Shown: piece after piece, positions 6,651-15,713 of the stretch | How the letters are laid out: the number at the start of each line of letters is the position of its first letter | How positions within the stretch are numbered: position 1 is the first letter of the stretch | NCBI RefSeq assembly: GCF_014595975.1 | Contig: NZ_JABWGQ010000060.1 | Span: 186,001-250,000 of the forward strand | DNA length: 64,000 bases | Direction of reading: 5' to 3' | Origin: Sphingopyxis sp. LK2115 | Lineage (GTDB): Bacteria; Pseudomonadota; Alphaproteobacteria; Sphingomonadales; Sphingomonadaceae | Translations under genes and position numbers: made by a program | Notes under the pieces: generated by a model | Database searches by the model: none | Told to the model about the DNA's origin: nothing | The model's input: the letters and a program-made list of their open reading frames with translations, nothing else

Positions 6651-9626
6651 ATGGGTGAGGATCGGGTGGCGAGCAGCGGACAGTTTCTGGAATCGATGCG
6701 GCTCGTCCGGCGCGGCGCGGCGCCGGACGACGCGAGCGCGCGGGCGCTGTTCGCGCTCGCCAACGGGCTGGTCGGGGTCGAGGGCGTAGCCGATGAATGC
6801 GCTGCGGCGCCCTGCGCCTATCTGCCCGATGCCTATATCCGCCGCCCGATCAGCTACCATGAAAGCTTCCCCGGCTATGCCAGCGCGACCGACACGCGCA
6901 TCGCCTGTCCCAGCCCGGTGCTGCTGCGGCTCGAAATCGACGGGCGGTCGGTCGATTTCGCCGCCGCCGAGCTGCTCGACAGCGAAAGCGTGCTCGATCT
7001 GGCGAGCGGGCAGTTGCAGCGCCGCGCGCGCTGGCGGTTCGCCGACGGGCGAACGCTGGAGATTGCCGCCGCGCGGATCGTGCCGCTGGACGGTGGCGCG
7101 ATCGTCGCCTCGCGCCTGCATATCCGCCCGGTCGATTTCGGCGGCGCCATTGCGGTGTCGCTGACCTATGGTTTCGACAGCGCCGCGCTTCATAAAGGCG
7201 ACGCCGACGATCCGCGCATTTCGGGGCGCCTGCGTGCCGCGTGGTGCATCACGCCCCCCCTGCCGGGTGACGCCCCTTCCGTCACTCGCTTCGCGCAGGA
7301 CGTCGTCGAGCTTGCCTATCGCCAGCATGTCGCCTGTCCCGGCGCGACGGTCGCCGTGACCGGAACGGGGCATGTCGTGCGCGGCGAGCTGGGTGTCGGC
7401 GACGCCCTGACGATCGACCGGGTGGTCGCGCTGGCCGCGGCCCGCGGCCGCCCGGTCGATATCGCCGCGCTGAACGATGGTGCGGCGGATTTCGACAGCA
7501 TTGCCGGGCGCCAGCGCGCAGCGGTGCGGAAGCTGTGGGACGCCGCCGATCTTGCGATCGACGGCGACGGCGGACTCGCCGCCGCGCTGCGCTTTGACCT
7601 GTTCCAGCTCCACCAGTCGGCCAGCCGCGATGCCAACCACAGCATCGGCGCCAAGGGGCTGACCGGCGAGGGTTATGAGGGCCATTATTTCTGGGACGCC
7701 GAAACCTTCATGCTGCCGGTGCTGGCGTTGCAGGCGCCGGAAAAGGCGCGGACGCTGATCGCCTATCGGATCGGCAAACTGGGCGCGGCGCGCGCCCATG
7801 CCCGCGCGATCGGCCATCGGCAGGGTGCGCTCTATCCATGGCGGACGATCGGCGGCGACGAATGTTCATCGCATTATCCGACGGGATCGGCGCAATATCA
7901 CATCAATGGCGACATCGCCTATGCGCTCGCGCTTTACGTGGCGGCGACGGGCGATGAGGCTTTGCGCGCCGAGGCGGCGGAGATGCTGTTCGAGACGGCG
8001 CGCATCTGGATGGAGATTGGCGCCTTTGATTCGCGGCGCGGCGGCGCCTTCTGCATCCATGGCGTCACCGGGCCCGACGAATATTCGGCGCTGGTCGACA
8101 ATGATTTTTACACCAACGCGATCGCGCGCCGCCATCTGTCCTATGCCGCCGAGACCGCCGACTGGCTGCGCGCGCGCGGCGATCTGGCGGCGGTGGCGGA
8201 CCGGATCGGGCTCGAAGCGGCGGAGGTCGCCGAATGGCGCCGCGCCGCCGCGGCGATGTGGCTGCCCGTCGATTCCGAACGCGGCATCAACCCGCAGGAC
8301 GATGCCTTCCTTGGCCGCCCCGAACTGCCGGGGCTGGCGGCGCGGGACGGCCACGGCCCGCTGCTCATGCGCTATCACCCGATGATCCTGTTTCGCCACC
8401 AGGTCGCGAAACAGGGCAATGTCGTGCAGGCGATGGCGATGGACCTCGTCGCCATCCCGCTCGCGCTGCAGCGGCGCAATCTCGACTATTATGCGCGCGT
8501 CACGACGCATGATTCGACGCTGTCGTCGGTGTCGTTCGCCATCGCCGCGGCGCGGCTGGGCGACGAGGCCGCGGCGATGGATTTCATGCGCGAATGTGCG
8601 TTCGTCGATCTTGAGGATCGCCACGGAAACACGTCGCACGGGCTGCACATGGCAGCACTCGCGGGCAGCTGGCTGGTGCTGGCACAGGGATGGGGCGGGC
8701 TGCGCCTCGACGGCGCGCTGCCCGCCTTTCGACCGCAGCTTCCGGCGGGGTGGACGGGCTACCGCTTCCGTCTGCAATGGCGCGGCAGCACGGTCGAGGT
8801 CGCGGTCGATGCTGCGGGGGCGACCTATCGCCTGCTGTCGGGCGCGCCGCTCGACCTTACCGACCATGGCCGCGCGCTGACGGTCGGCGCCGAGCGCCGG
8901 TTCGCTCCGCGCCCGGCGTTGAAGGGCGTGATCTTCGACCTCGACGGCGTGCTCACCGACACGGCGGAGGATCATTATCAGGCGTGGCAGGCGCTCGCCG
9001 ACGCGCACGGACTGCGCTTCGATCGCGAGGCGAACCATGCGCTAAAGGGCGTCGATCGCGCCGGATCGCTGCGGCTGATCCTCCAACATTCGGGCACGGC
9101 GGTCGAGCCGTCGAAGTTCGACGCGATGCTGGCGGAAAAGAACGCCGCCTATGTCGCGCGGCTCCGCGGCTATACACCCTCCAATCTGTTCGACGGGGTG
9201 GAGCGACTGTTCGCCGACCTGCGCGCGGCGGGGCTGAAAATCGGCCTCGCCTCGGCCAGCCGTAACGCGCGCGACGTCGTGGCCCGGCTCGGCATCGCCG
9301 ATGCGTTCGATTTCATCGCCGATGCGGGCGCGGTCGCGAACCCCAAGCCCGCGCCCGACATTTTCCTGGCCTGTGCCGATGGCATGGGCCTGTCCCCGGA
9401 CCAGTGCATCGGAGTCGAAGATGCACGCGCCGGAATAGCGGCCATCCATGCGGCGGGCATGGTGGCCATAGGCATCGGGTCTGAAGAGGCGCTGCCCGAT
9501 GCCGACGTCCACGTCCCCGCCATCGGCGACCTCACGCTTGGCCAGATCCTGTCGGCAGAACAGGAAAGGGCCGCGCGCGGGCGCCGGACAAGCAGAACAG
9601 CCAATGCGGAGGATATGCCATGTTGA
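6651..9626 (+). CDS. GH65 glycoside phosphorylase fused to beta-phosphoglucomutase
   Basis: A 991-residue bifunctional cytosolic enzyme. Residues 1 to about 755 are glycoside hydrolase family 65 (maltose, trehalose, kojibiose or nigerose phosphorylase type). G-P-D-E-Y places the probable general acid at Glu477, and the phosphate-site region HQVAKQGNVV is present. From about 757 the chain is a HAD-superfamily beta-phosphoglucomutase, with FDLDGVLTDT giving nucleophile Asp763 and acid Asp765. The first half would release beta-glucose 1-phosphate from a disaccharide and the second would convert it to glucose 6-phosphate. The ATG at 6651 is used; GTG 6666 has a better-spaced GAGG and is possible. 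The frame extends to a TTG at 6588, but that lies inside the operator. It overlaps the next gene by 7 bases. Confidence 0.85.
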   Translation: MGEDRVASSGQFLESMRLVRRGAAPDDASARALFALANGLVGVEGVADECAAAPCAYLPDAYIRRPISYHESFPGYASATDTRIACPSPVLLRLEIDGRSVDFAAAELLDSESVLDLASGQLQRRARWRFADGRTLEIAAARIVPLDGGAIVASRLHIRPVDFGGAIAVSLTYGFDSAALHKGDADDPRISGRLRAAWCITPPLPGDAPSVTRFAQDVVELAYRQHVACPGATVAVTGTGHVVRGELGVGDALTIDRVVALAAARGRPVDIAALNDGAADFDSIAGRQRAAVRKLWDAADLAIDGDGGLAAALRFDLFQLHQSASRDANHSIGAKGLTGEGYEGHYFWDAETFMLPVLALQAPEKARTLIAYRIGKLGAARAHARAIGHRQGALYPWRTIGGDECSSHYPTGSAQYHINGDIAYALALYVAATGDEALRAEAAEMLFETARIWMEIGAFDSRRGGAFCIHGVTGPDEYSALVDNDFYTNAIARRHLSYAAETADWLRARGDLAAVADRIGLEAAEVAEWRRAAAAMWLPVDSERGINPQDDAFLGRPELPGLAARDGHGPLLMRYHPMILFRHQVAKQGNVVQAMAMDLVAIPLALQRRNLDYYARVTTHDSTLSSVSFAIAAARLGDEAAAMDFMRECAFVDLEDRHGNTSHGLHMAALAGSWLVLAQGWGGLRLDGALPAFRPQLPAGWTGYRFRLQWRGSTVEVAVDAAGATYRLLSGAPLDLTDHGRALTVGAERRFAPRPALKGVIFDLDGVLTDTAEDHYQAWQALADAHGLRFDREANHALKGVDRAGSLRLILQHSGTAVEPSKFDAMLAEKNAAYVARLRGYTPSNLFDGVERLFADLRAAGLKIGLASASRNARDVVARLGIADAFDFIADAGAVANPKPAPDIFLACADGMGLSPDQCIGVEDARAGIAAIHAAGMVAIGIGSEEALPDADVHVPAIGDLTLGQILSAEQERAARGRRTSRTANAEDMPC

Positions 9627-11980
9627 AGACCACCCACCTGCTGTCGTCGATCGCGCTGTTTGCGCTGCCGGTGGCTGCGCACGCCCAGGAAGCGCCTCTC
9701 GACGATTCGGTCCCCGCCGACGAGGAAATCGTCGTCACCGGCACCGCCGGCGGCGGCATCAGCCGCCAGGACGCGGCGTTCGCGATCACCAACATCAATG
9801 CCGAGGCGATCGAGCGCGCGGCGCCGAACAGCACCGCCGACCTGTTCAAGGTCATCCCCGGCGTGTCGGCCGAAAGTTCGGGTGGCCAGAATGGCGCCAA
9901 CATCTTCGTGCGCGGCTATCCGTCGGGCGGCGACGCCGAATTCGTCACGCTGACGGTGCAGGGCGTGCCCTTCTTCTCGCCGCCGACCTTGTCCTTCCTC
10001 GAAAACACGCAGCTGATCCGCATCGACGAGACGATCGCGCGCGTCGAGGCAGTGCGCGGCGGCACCGGCGCGCTGTTCGGCAACGGCCAGCCCGGCCTGA
10101 CCGTCAACTTCGTCCAGAAAGAGGGCGGGCGCGATTTCGAGGGACTGGTGAAGGCCAGCATCACCGATTATGGCGACCTGCGCGGCGACATGCTCCTGTC
10201 GGGGCCGCTCGGCGAGTCGACCAGCTTCATGGTCGGCGGCTATTATGCGAGCGGCAACGGCATTCGTGACCCGCGCTTCACCGCCGAAAAGGGCGGACAG
10301 ATCACCGCCAACGTCCGGCACGACATGGACCGCGGCTCGATCCTCGTCTTTGCGCGCTACCTCAACGATCGCGGCCAGTGGCTGTTGCCTATTCCGGTGG
10401 TCCGCGACGGCGACAAGGTGCGCCGGTTCGGCAATATCGACCCCGGCACCGGCGTGCTTGCGGGTCCGGAGACGCGATTGAGCCTGCTGCCCGACGGCAC
10501 GCGCGCCGACCTTGCCGATGGGCGCGGCGCCGACCTCATCAACCTCGGCACCAATTTCGACTATGAGATCGGCGACGGGCTGCAGCTGCGCTATCGTGCA
10601 AGCTATTTGAAGGGCGATGCCGACACGACGGGCCTTGTCCCCGCGAGCACCGCGACAAGCGCCGACGCCTATGCCGCCTCGCTCGGCAGCACGATCGGCA
10701 GCCTCACCTATGTCAACGGGGGGCAGGCGGTCGCGGGCAGCCAGCAGGTGATCCGCGCGGGCACCTGGATCGTGCGCAAGCAGATCGAGGATTTCACCAA
10801 CGACCTTGCGGTCGAATGGGACAGCGGGAACAACAAGTTCACCGTCGGCGCCTATTATTCGGACTTTTCGTCGAACGACCAGTGGAACCTTGGCAACGTC
10901 CAGTTGCTCACCGCCGAAACGAACGCCCGGCTGCTCAACCTCGTCCTCGCGAACGGGCAGGTCGCGACCGACCGCGGTTTCACCCAGGGTTCCTTCTTCA
11001 ACGTCAACGCCGCCTATGACGGGCGCGAATATGCCTTCTATGCGGTCGACGAGTTTCAGCTGACGCCCGAACTGCGGCTCGACGCGGGCGTCCGTTACCA
11101 GCATTACAGGGCGAGCGGGACGCTGGAGAATAATGACTTCGGCGTGAACGTCGACGGCGATCCCGACACGCTTTATGACAACGGGACCGCGGTGCTCAAC
11201 GGCACCTTCCGCAACATCGCCTATAAAAAGGGTGCATGGTCGTGGACGATCGGGGCCAACTACGACCTCTCTTCGTCGGTCGGCGTCTATGCACGCTACA
11301 ACCGCGGCAACACCAACCCCTTTTTCGATAATCTGCGCGACGGGATTTTCGTTTCGCCGCGCGTCGACAATTATGAAGGCGGGGTGAAGGTCCGCACCGA
11401 CCTCGTGTCGCTTTACGCGACGCTGTTCCACACGCGGTTCAAGGGGTTGTCCACGACGGTCATCACCAACGGCGCGCCGATCGCGTCGGTCGGCGGCGCG
11501 CGCAGCACGGGGATCGAGCTCGAAGGGCAGATCCGCCCGGTCGACAATTTTTCGGTCGCCTTTTCGGGCACCTGGCTCGACGCGAAATATCGGAACTTCT
11601 TCACCGATGGCGGGGCGACCGACCTGTCGGGCAACCGGGTGCAGCGCCAGCCCAAGTGGCAGTGGCGCGTCACCCCGGCCTATGACATTCCGTTCGGAAA
11701 CGATGGCAAGGTCTCGCTCTATTCGACCTTCACCTATGTCGGCGACCGTTTCTCGGACACCGCGAACGTCCAGACGCTGCCCAATTATTTCAAGATCGAC
11801 GCCGGGATCAGCGTTGATGTGAACCGGGCATTGAGCTTTGCGGTGACCGCGGACAATCTGACCGACGAGGTCGGGCTGACCGAAGGCGATCCGCGCCAGC
11901 TCGGCGGCGGGAGCCAGGTCGTCAACGCCCGCCCGATCCTCGGTCGCTCGTTCCGCTTCAGCGCGGCGTATCGCTTCTGA
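9620..11980 (+). CDS. TonB-dependent outer-membrane receptor, sugar locus
   Basis: 786 residues with a signal peptide ending AHA-Q near residue 22, a TonB-box-like EEIVVTG, a plug domain (residues about 45-160, containing VRGGTGALFGNG) and a long beta-barrel ending in the aromatic C-terminal pattern of outer-membrane proteins (FSAAYRF). It starts inside the last codons of the GH65 fusion, with GGAGGA upstream, so it belongs to the same operon and probably imports the disaccharide that the fusion degrades. The plug resembles the siderophore-receptor subgroup, but context argues for a carbohydrate. Confidence 0.9.
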   Translation: MLKTTHLLSSIALFALPVAAHAQEAPLDDSVPADEEIVVTGTAGGGISRQDAAFAITNINAEAIERAAPNSTADLFKVIPGVSAESSGGQNGANIFVRGYPSGGDAEFVTLTVQGVPFFSPPTLSFLENTQLIRIDETIARVEAVRGGTGALFGNGQPGLTVNFVQKEGGRDFEGLVKASITDYGDLRGDMLLSGPLGESTSFMVGGYYASGNGIRDPRFTAEKGGQITANVRHDMDRGSILVFARYLNDRGQWLLPIPVVRDGDKVRRFGNIDPGTGVLAGPETRLSLLPDGTRADLADGRGADLINLGTNFDYEIGDGLQLRYRASYLKGDADTTGLVPASTATSADAYAASLGSTIGSLTYVNGGQAVAGSQQVIRAGTWIVRKQIEDFTNDLAVEWDSGNNKFTVGAYYSDFSSNDQWNLGNVQLLTAETNARLLNLVLANGQVATDRGFTQGSFFNVNAAYDGREYAFYAVDEFQLTPELRLDAGVRYQHYRASGTLENNDFGVNVDGDPDTLYDNGTAVLNGTFRNIAYKKGAWSWTIGANYDLSSSVGVYARYNRGNTNPFFDNLRDGIFVSPRVDNYEGGVKVRTDLVSLYATLFHTRFKGLSTTVITNGAPIASVGGARSTGIELEGQIRPVDNFSVAFSGTWLDAKYRNFFTDGGATDLSGNRVQRQPKWQWRVTPAYDIPFGNDGKVSLYSTFTYVGDRFSDTANVQTLPNYFKIDAGISVDVNRALSFAVTADNLTDEVGLTEGDPRQLGGGSQVVNARPILGRSFRFSAAYRF

Positions 11981-11994
11981 GTTCATCCCTCCCT

Positions 11995-12023
11995 GGGTGG
12001 CCGCAGCCTCTTTGCGGCCACCC
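11995..12023 (+). terminator. Rho-independent terminator after the TonB-dependent receptor
   Basis: An 11-bp perfect stem, GGGTGGCCGCA with TGCGGCCACCC, around a 7-base loop, followed by a short T-rich run (CTCTTTT). It lies 15 bases after the receptor stop codon. Confidence 0.75.
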
Positions 12024-12082
12024 CTCTTTTGGGGGGAGCAATGTCCCTTCCTCCCCCCCTTGATGGGGGAGGAGGAAGCGAT

Positions 12083-12101
12083 CCCCGGACCAAGTCCGGG
12101 G
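12083..12101. repeat. Small intergenic hairpin CCCCGGAC-CAA-GTCCGGGG
   Basis: Perfect 8-bp arms around 3 bases in the 283-bp gap between receptor and MFS gene. Just upstream is a second C/G-tract inverted repeat (12050-12075). Both look like the small dispersed palindromes common in alphaproteobacterial gaps. No further gene or promoter is recognisable in the gap. Confidence 0.5.
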
Positions 12102-12263
12102 CGCAGCAGAGGGGGGTGGGCTCTCGGCCTGCGACGATCGTGCAAGGGCACAACGCCACCCCCAATCCACCTTCGCCTGGTCGCTCCGCGACAAGGCTGT
12201 GTCTCCTTCGCCCGTCAAGGGCAAGGACTTGGTCGATCTTTCGGCCGTGACTAAGGACATGCC

Positions 12264-13493
12264 ATGGCCCGCACTCGATTGATCGCTGCGCTGATCCTGA
12301 CCTATGTCGCCTTTGCGATGCTGCTCAACAGCGTCGGGACGGTGATCCTTCAGTCGATTTCGAGCTTCGGCGTCAGCAAGCCGCAGGCGAGCACACTCGA
12401 AGGGTTCAAGGACATCACCATCGCGCTCGTGTCGTTTGCAACGGCGAGTTATCTGGCGCGGATCGGCCTTCGCACCGCGCTGATCGGTGCGCTGCTGCTG
12501 GCCATCGCGGGCTGCCTGGTGATGCCGATGCTTGGCAGTTTCGGCGCGGCGCAGCTCCATTTCGCGATGGTCGGCGCTGCGTTTGCCGTCGCCAAGGTCG
12601 CGGTCTATTCGATGATCGGCTTCGTCACTGCCGGGCCGCGCCAGCACGCCAGCCTGACCAGCCTGATCGAAGGCATGTTCATGGTGGGGGTGCTCGCCTC
12701 CTATTGGGTGTTCAGCGCCTTCATCGACCCCACCGGGCTGCGCTGGCTGAACGCTTATTGGGTGCTCGCGGGCATCGTCGCGCTGGCGCTCGCGCTGCTG
12801 CTCTCGGCGCGCGTCGACGAAGCGCCGGCGGGCGAGGAGCCCGCGGTGCCCGATGCGGCGCCCTTCCTTGCGATGCTGCGCCTCGCGGCGCTGCCGCTCG
12901 TGCTGGTTTTCGTGCTCTGCGCCTTTGTCTTCGTCGTCATCGAACAGGGGATCGGCACCTGGCTGCCGACCTTCAACAACGAGGTGCTGCACCTGCCCGC
13001 GCAGATGAGCGTGCAGGCGGCGAGCCTGTTCGCGGCGTGCATCGCACTCGGGCGCTTCGGCGCGGGGGCGGTGATGGCGCGTTTCGACTGGTATCCGGTG
13101 CTGAACGCCTGCCTGATCCTGCTCGCGGCGCTGATCATCCTCGTCCTGCCGCTCGCCGACGGGCTGTCGCCGCGGCCGATCGCGGGATGGCGCGACGCGC
13201 CCGTCGCGGCCTTTCTGTTCCCGCTCATCGGCTTTGCGCTCGCGCCCATCTATCCCACGATTATCTCGGCGATGCTGAGTGCGATGCCCGGCCGCCAGCA
13301 CCCGCCGCTGATGGGGCTGGTCGTCGTCTTTTCGGCGCTCGGCGGCACGACCGGGTCGGTCATCACCGGCCAGCTTTTCGCGCATCTCGACGGGCGCACC
13401 GCCTTCACGCTGATGCTCGTGCCGACGGCGATCCTCGGCATCGGCCTCTATCTGCTGCGGCGGCAGATCGGGGCAAGCGATACCGCGAGGTAA
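12264..13493 (+). CDS. MFS transporter (FucP/sugar-porter-like)
   Basis: 409 residues with about 12 hydrophobic segments and the long central loop near residues 185-200 usual for the major facilitator superfamily. Stretches such as GFALAPIYPTIISAMLSAMPG and VFSALGGTTGSVITGQL resemble the fucose/glucose symporter group. It follows the GH65-TonB receptor pair, so it probably carries the disaccharide or monosaccharide over the inner membrane. A terminator separates it from the receptor, so it may have its own promoter or depend on read-through. The exact substrate is not inferable. Confidence 0.8.
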   Translation: MARTRLIAALILTYVAFAMLLNSVGTVILQSISSFGVSKPQASTLEGFKDITIALVSFATASYLARIGLRTALIGALLLAIAGCLVMPMLGSFGAAQLHFAMVGAAFAVAKVAVYSMIGFVTAGPRQHASLTSLIEGMFMVGVLASYWVFSAFIDPTGLRWLNAYWVLAGIVALALALLLSARVDEAPAGEEPAVPDAAPFLAMLRLAALPLVLVFVLCAFVFVVIEQGIGTWLPTFNNEVLHLPAQMSVQAASLFAACIALGRFGAGAVMARFDWYPVLNACLILLAALIILVLPLADGLSPRPIAGWRDAPVAAFLFPLIGFALAPIYPTIISAMLSAMPGRQHPPLMGLVVVFSALGGTTGSVITGQLFAHLDGRTAFTLMLVPTAILGIGLYLLRRQIGASDTAR

Positions 13494-13549
13494 TTGGCGG
13501 CGGCACGCGGCTGTGGCAGGGGGCGGCTGACATTGCCGACGGAGACATC

Positions 13550-14392
13550 ATGCGCACCCTGCTCCTTTCGCTCGCCCTGTTCGCCCCCTTCGCGTCGGTC
13601 GCCGCCGAGGACCGGGTCATCGACACCCATGTCCATCTGTGGAACGGCGCCGAATCGGTTGCCGACTATCGCGCCAAGCTGAAAGCCGCGGGGCTTTCGG
13701 TCGAACGGTTCGGCGCGATGTGGTTCGGCGGCCCCAATCAGGCGCGCGCGGGCAATCCCGCCGACATCAGCGCCCGCAACGACGCGCTGATCGCGCTCGC
13801 CAAAGACCATCCCGACATGATCCCGATCGCGACCGTCCACCCCTATGACGGCGAGGCTGCACTGGCCGAAGTGACGCGCGTGGCGGGGCGCGGGGTCAAG
13901 ATACTGAAAATCCATCCGCACACGCAGGGATTCGACGCCGCCGACCCCCGCGTGCTCGCGCTGGTCCAACATGCCGGCGCGGCGGGGATGGTCGTGTTGC
14001 TCGACAACGGCGGCATCGTGCCCGCCGACAATGAAAAGCTGTTCAACCTCGCGCTCGCGGCGCCGAAGACGCGGTTCATCCTTGCGCATATGGGCGGGCT
14101 GGGGTTTCGCTTCTGGAACATCCTGGCACTCGCGCGCACGGCCGAGGGGTTGTTCGGCGAGAATATCTATTTCGACATTTCGGCGAGCGTCATCCTGGCC
14201 GCCGATTCGCCGATCGAGGACGAATATGTCTGGACGATCCGTAATGTCGGTATCGACCAGGTGCTGATCGCGTCGGATTATCCGCAGATTTCGCTCGCGA
14301 AGACGCTCGATGCGCTCGACAAGCTGGACCTGACCGAAGAGGAACGCGCGAAGATCCGCTCGGGCAACGCGAAGCGGCTGCTGGGACTCTAG
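13550..14392 (+). CDS. Exported amidohydrolase-family (amidohydrolase 2) metal hydrolase
   Basis: 280 residues from the ATG at 13550; a longer frame runs upstream antisense-like through the MFS gene and is rejected. The N-terminal 18 residues are a clean signal peptide (LALFAPFASVAA). The mature protein opens with D-T-H-V-H-L-W, the metal-binding HxH of amidohydrolases. It continues with K-I-L-K-I-H-P-H near 120, F-I-L-A-H-M-G-G near 182 and I-A-S-D-Y-P near 243, the conserved Asp. It is a TIM-barrel hydrolase or decarboxylase of the 2-pyrone/ACMSD-like group, acting in the periplasm. The reaction is unknown; 56 bases separate it from the MFS gene, so it could share that transcript. Confidence 0.75.
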   Translation: MRTLLLSLALFAPFASVAAEDRVIDTHVHLWNGAESVADYRAKLKAAGLSVERFGAMWFGGPNQARAGNPADISARNDALIALAKDHPDMIPIATVHPYDGEAALAEVTRVAGRGVKILKIHPHTQGFDAADPRVLALVQHAGAAGMVVLLDNGGIVPADNEKLFNLALAAPKTRFILAHMGGLGFRFWNILALARTAEGLFGENIYFDISASVILAADSPIEDEYVWTIRNVGIDQVLIASDYPQISLAKTLDALDKLDLTEEERAKIRSGNAKRLLGL

Positions 14393-14492
14393 GACGCGAT
14401 GCCCCGTCCCCGACATCGAGACGTGGGAGAGCGGGCGACGGGGCGAGCGCGCTTAAGCAGGGCGCGGATTGCGCGGAGCTGAACGATCCGGC

Positions 14493-15659
14493 CTAAGTTT
14501 CGAAAATCTTCGTATAAAGCATCGCCATTTCTTCGGCATCGGGGACGCGCGGATTGTTTGCCGGTGAACCCGATGCCGCCGCCTGCGCGCACATCGTCGG
14601 GACGAGCGCGTCCCAGCGCGCCGGGTCGATGCCCCATGCGGCGGGGCCCGGCACCTCCAGTTCGCGGTTGAGCGCCGCCAGCTCCTCGACCAGCCGCGCC
14701 ACCGCCGCCTGATCGCCCTCGGCATCTTCCGCGACGCCCATCGCGCGCGCGCAGTCGGCGTAGCGGGGAAGCGCGGCCGGCGCCGACCAGGCGGTGACCG
14801 TCGGCAGCAGCATCGCGTTCGACAGGCCGTGGGGCACATGGAAGTGCGCGCCGATCGGCCGGCTCATCCCGTGGACGAGCGCGACCGAGCTGTTGGAGAA
14901 AGCCATCCCCGCCTGCGTCGCACCCAGCATCATCGCCTCGCGCGCCGCGGTGTCCATCGGGTCGGCGCATACGCGGCGCAGGTTCGGCGCGATCGCGCGC
15001 ATCGCGAGCAGCGCCATGCCGTCGCTGAACGGATTGGCGCGGCGCGAGACATAGGCTTCGATCGCATGTGTCAGCGAATCGATCCCGGTATCGGCGGTAA
15101 GCCGCTTCGGTTTGGTAAAGGTCAGCTCATAATCGACGAGCGCCGCGACGGGCAGATAGGCGAGGCCGGGGCAGAGCATCTTTTCGTCGGTCGCATCGTC
15201 GGTGATGATCGTGAAGCGCGTCGCTTCCGAGCCCGTGCCGGCGGTCGTCGGGATCGCGATCACCGGCAGGCCGGGTATGTCCTGAACATGCGGCGCCTTG
15301 TAATCGGCCATCGCGCCGCCGTGGGCGGCGAGCAGCGCGATCGCCTTGGCGCTGTCGAGCGGGCTGCCGCCGCCGAAACCGACGACGCAATCGTGACGGC
15401 CTTGCTTGAGGAACGTCACACCCCTGTCGATCGAGACGGTCGTGGGGTCGGGCACGGTGTCGGCGAACACGCGCGCGCTGATTCCGGCCGCTGCAAGAAG
15501 GCCGGTCAGTTCGTCGACGCGGCCGCTGCGCAGCAGCCAGGCGTCGGTGACGATCAGCGGGCGCGACAGTCCCAAAGCATCGAGCACCTCGGCGAGCTGT
15601 TTCGATGCACCGCCGCCGATGCGGAGGATGCGGGGAAGGGCAATGGGCGCGATGCTCAA
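14493..15659 (-). CDS. Iron-containing alcohol dehydrogenase
   Basis: A 388-residue group III (Fe-type) NAD(P)-dependent alcohol dehydrogenase. The nucleotide-binding GGGSPLDSAKAIA lies near residues 93-105, and TTAGTGSEAT near 137 is diagnostic. The metal ligands are expected in D-x3-H of TGIDSLTHAIEAYVS (about 187-201) and in the later ALVHGMSRPIGAHFHVPHG. TTG at 15659 is chosen because AGGAGA ends 7 bases upstream; the frame also reads to a TTG at 15677 that would contain that ribosome site. It converges with the amidohydrolase gene across a 100-bp gap containing an 8-bp inverted repeat (14401-14408 and 14437-14444). The physiological substrate is unknown. Confidence 0.85.
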   Translation of the reverse strand: MSIAPIALPRILRIGGGASKQLAEVLDALGLSRPLIVTDAWLLRSGRVDELTGLLAAAGISARVFADTVPDPTTVSIDRGVTFLKQGRHDCVVGFGGGSPLDSAKAIALLAAHGGAMADYKAPHVQDIPGLPVIAIPTTAGTGSEATRFTIITDDATDEKMLCPGLAYLPVAALVDYELTFTKPKRLTADTGIDSLTHAIEAYVSRRANPFSDGMALLAMRAIAPNLRRVCADPMDTAAREAMMLGATQAGMAFSNSSVALVHGMSRPIGAHFHVPHGLSNAMLLPTVTAWSAPAALPRYADCARAMGVAEDAEGDQAAVARLVEELAALNRELEVPGPAAWGIDPARWDALVPTMCAQAAASGSPANNPRVPDAEEMAMLYTKIFET

Positions 15660-15713
15660 CGGACGATCTCCTGACAAGGCGGTCTTACGTCGTGGCGCGC
15701 AGGGCTGAAATCC

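Noticed and set aside
5328-7817. 829-residue minus-strand frame over lacI and GH65
   Set aside because: Antisense to conserved LacI and GH65 motifs; typical high-GC artefact.
9170-12151. 993-residue minus-strand frame across the GH65 fusion and TonB receptor
   Set aside because: Antisense shadow of two clearly recognised proteins; sequence is Arg/Asp/Ala-rich without any family pattern.
12704-13549. N-terminal extension of the amidohydrolase frame through the MFS gene
   Set aside because: Out of frame with a well-supported transporter; the signal peptide at ATG 13550 marks the true start.
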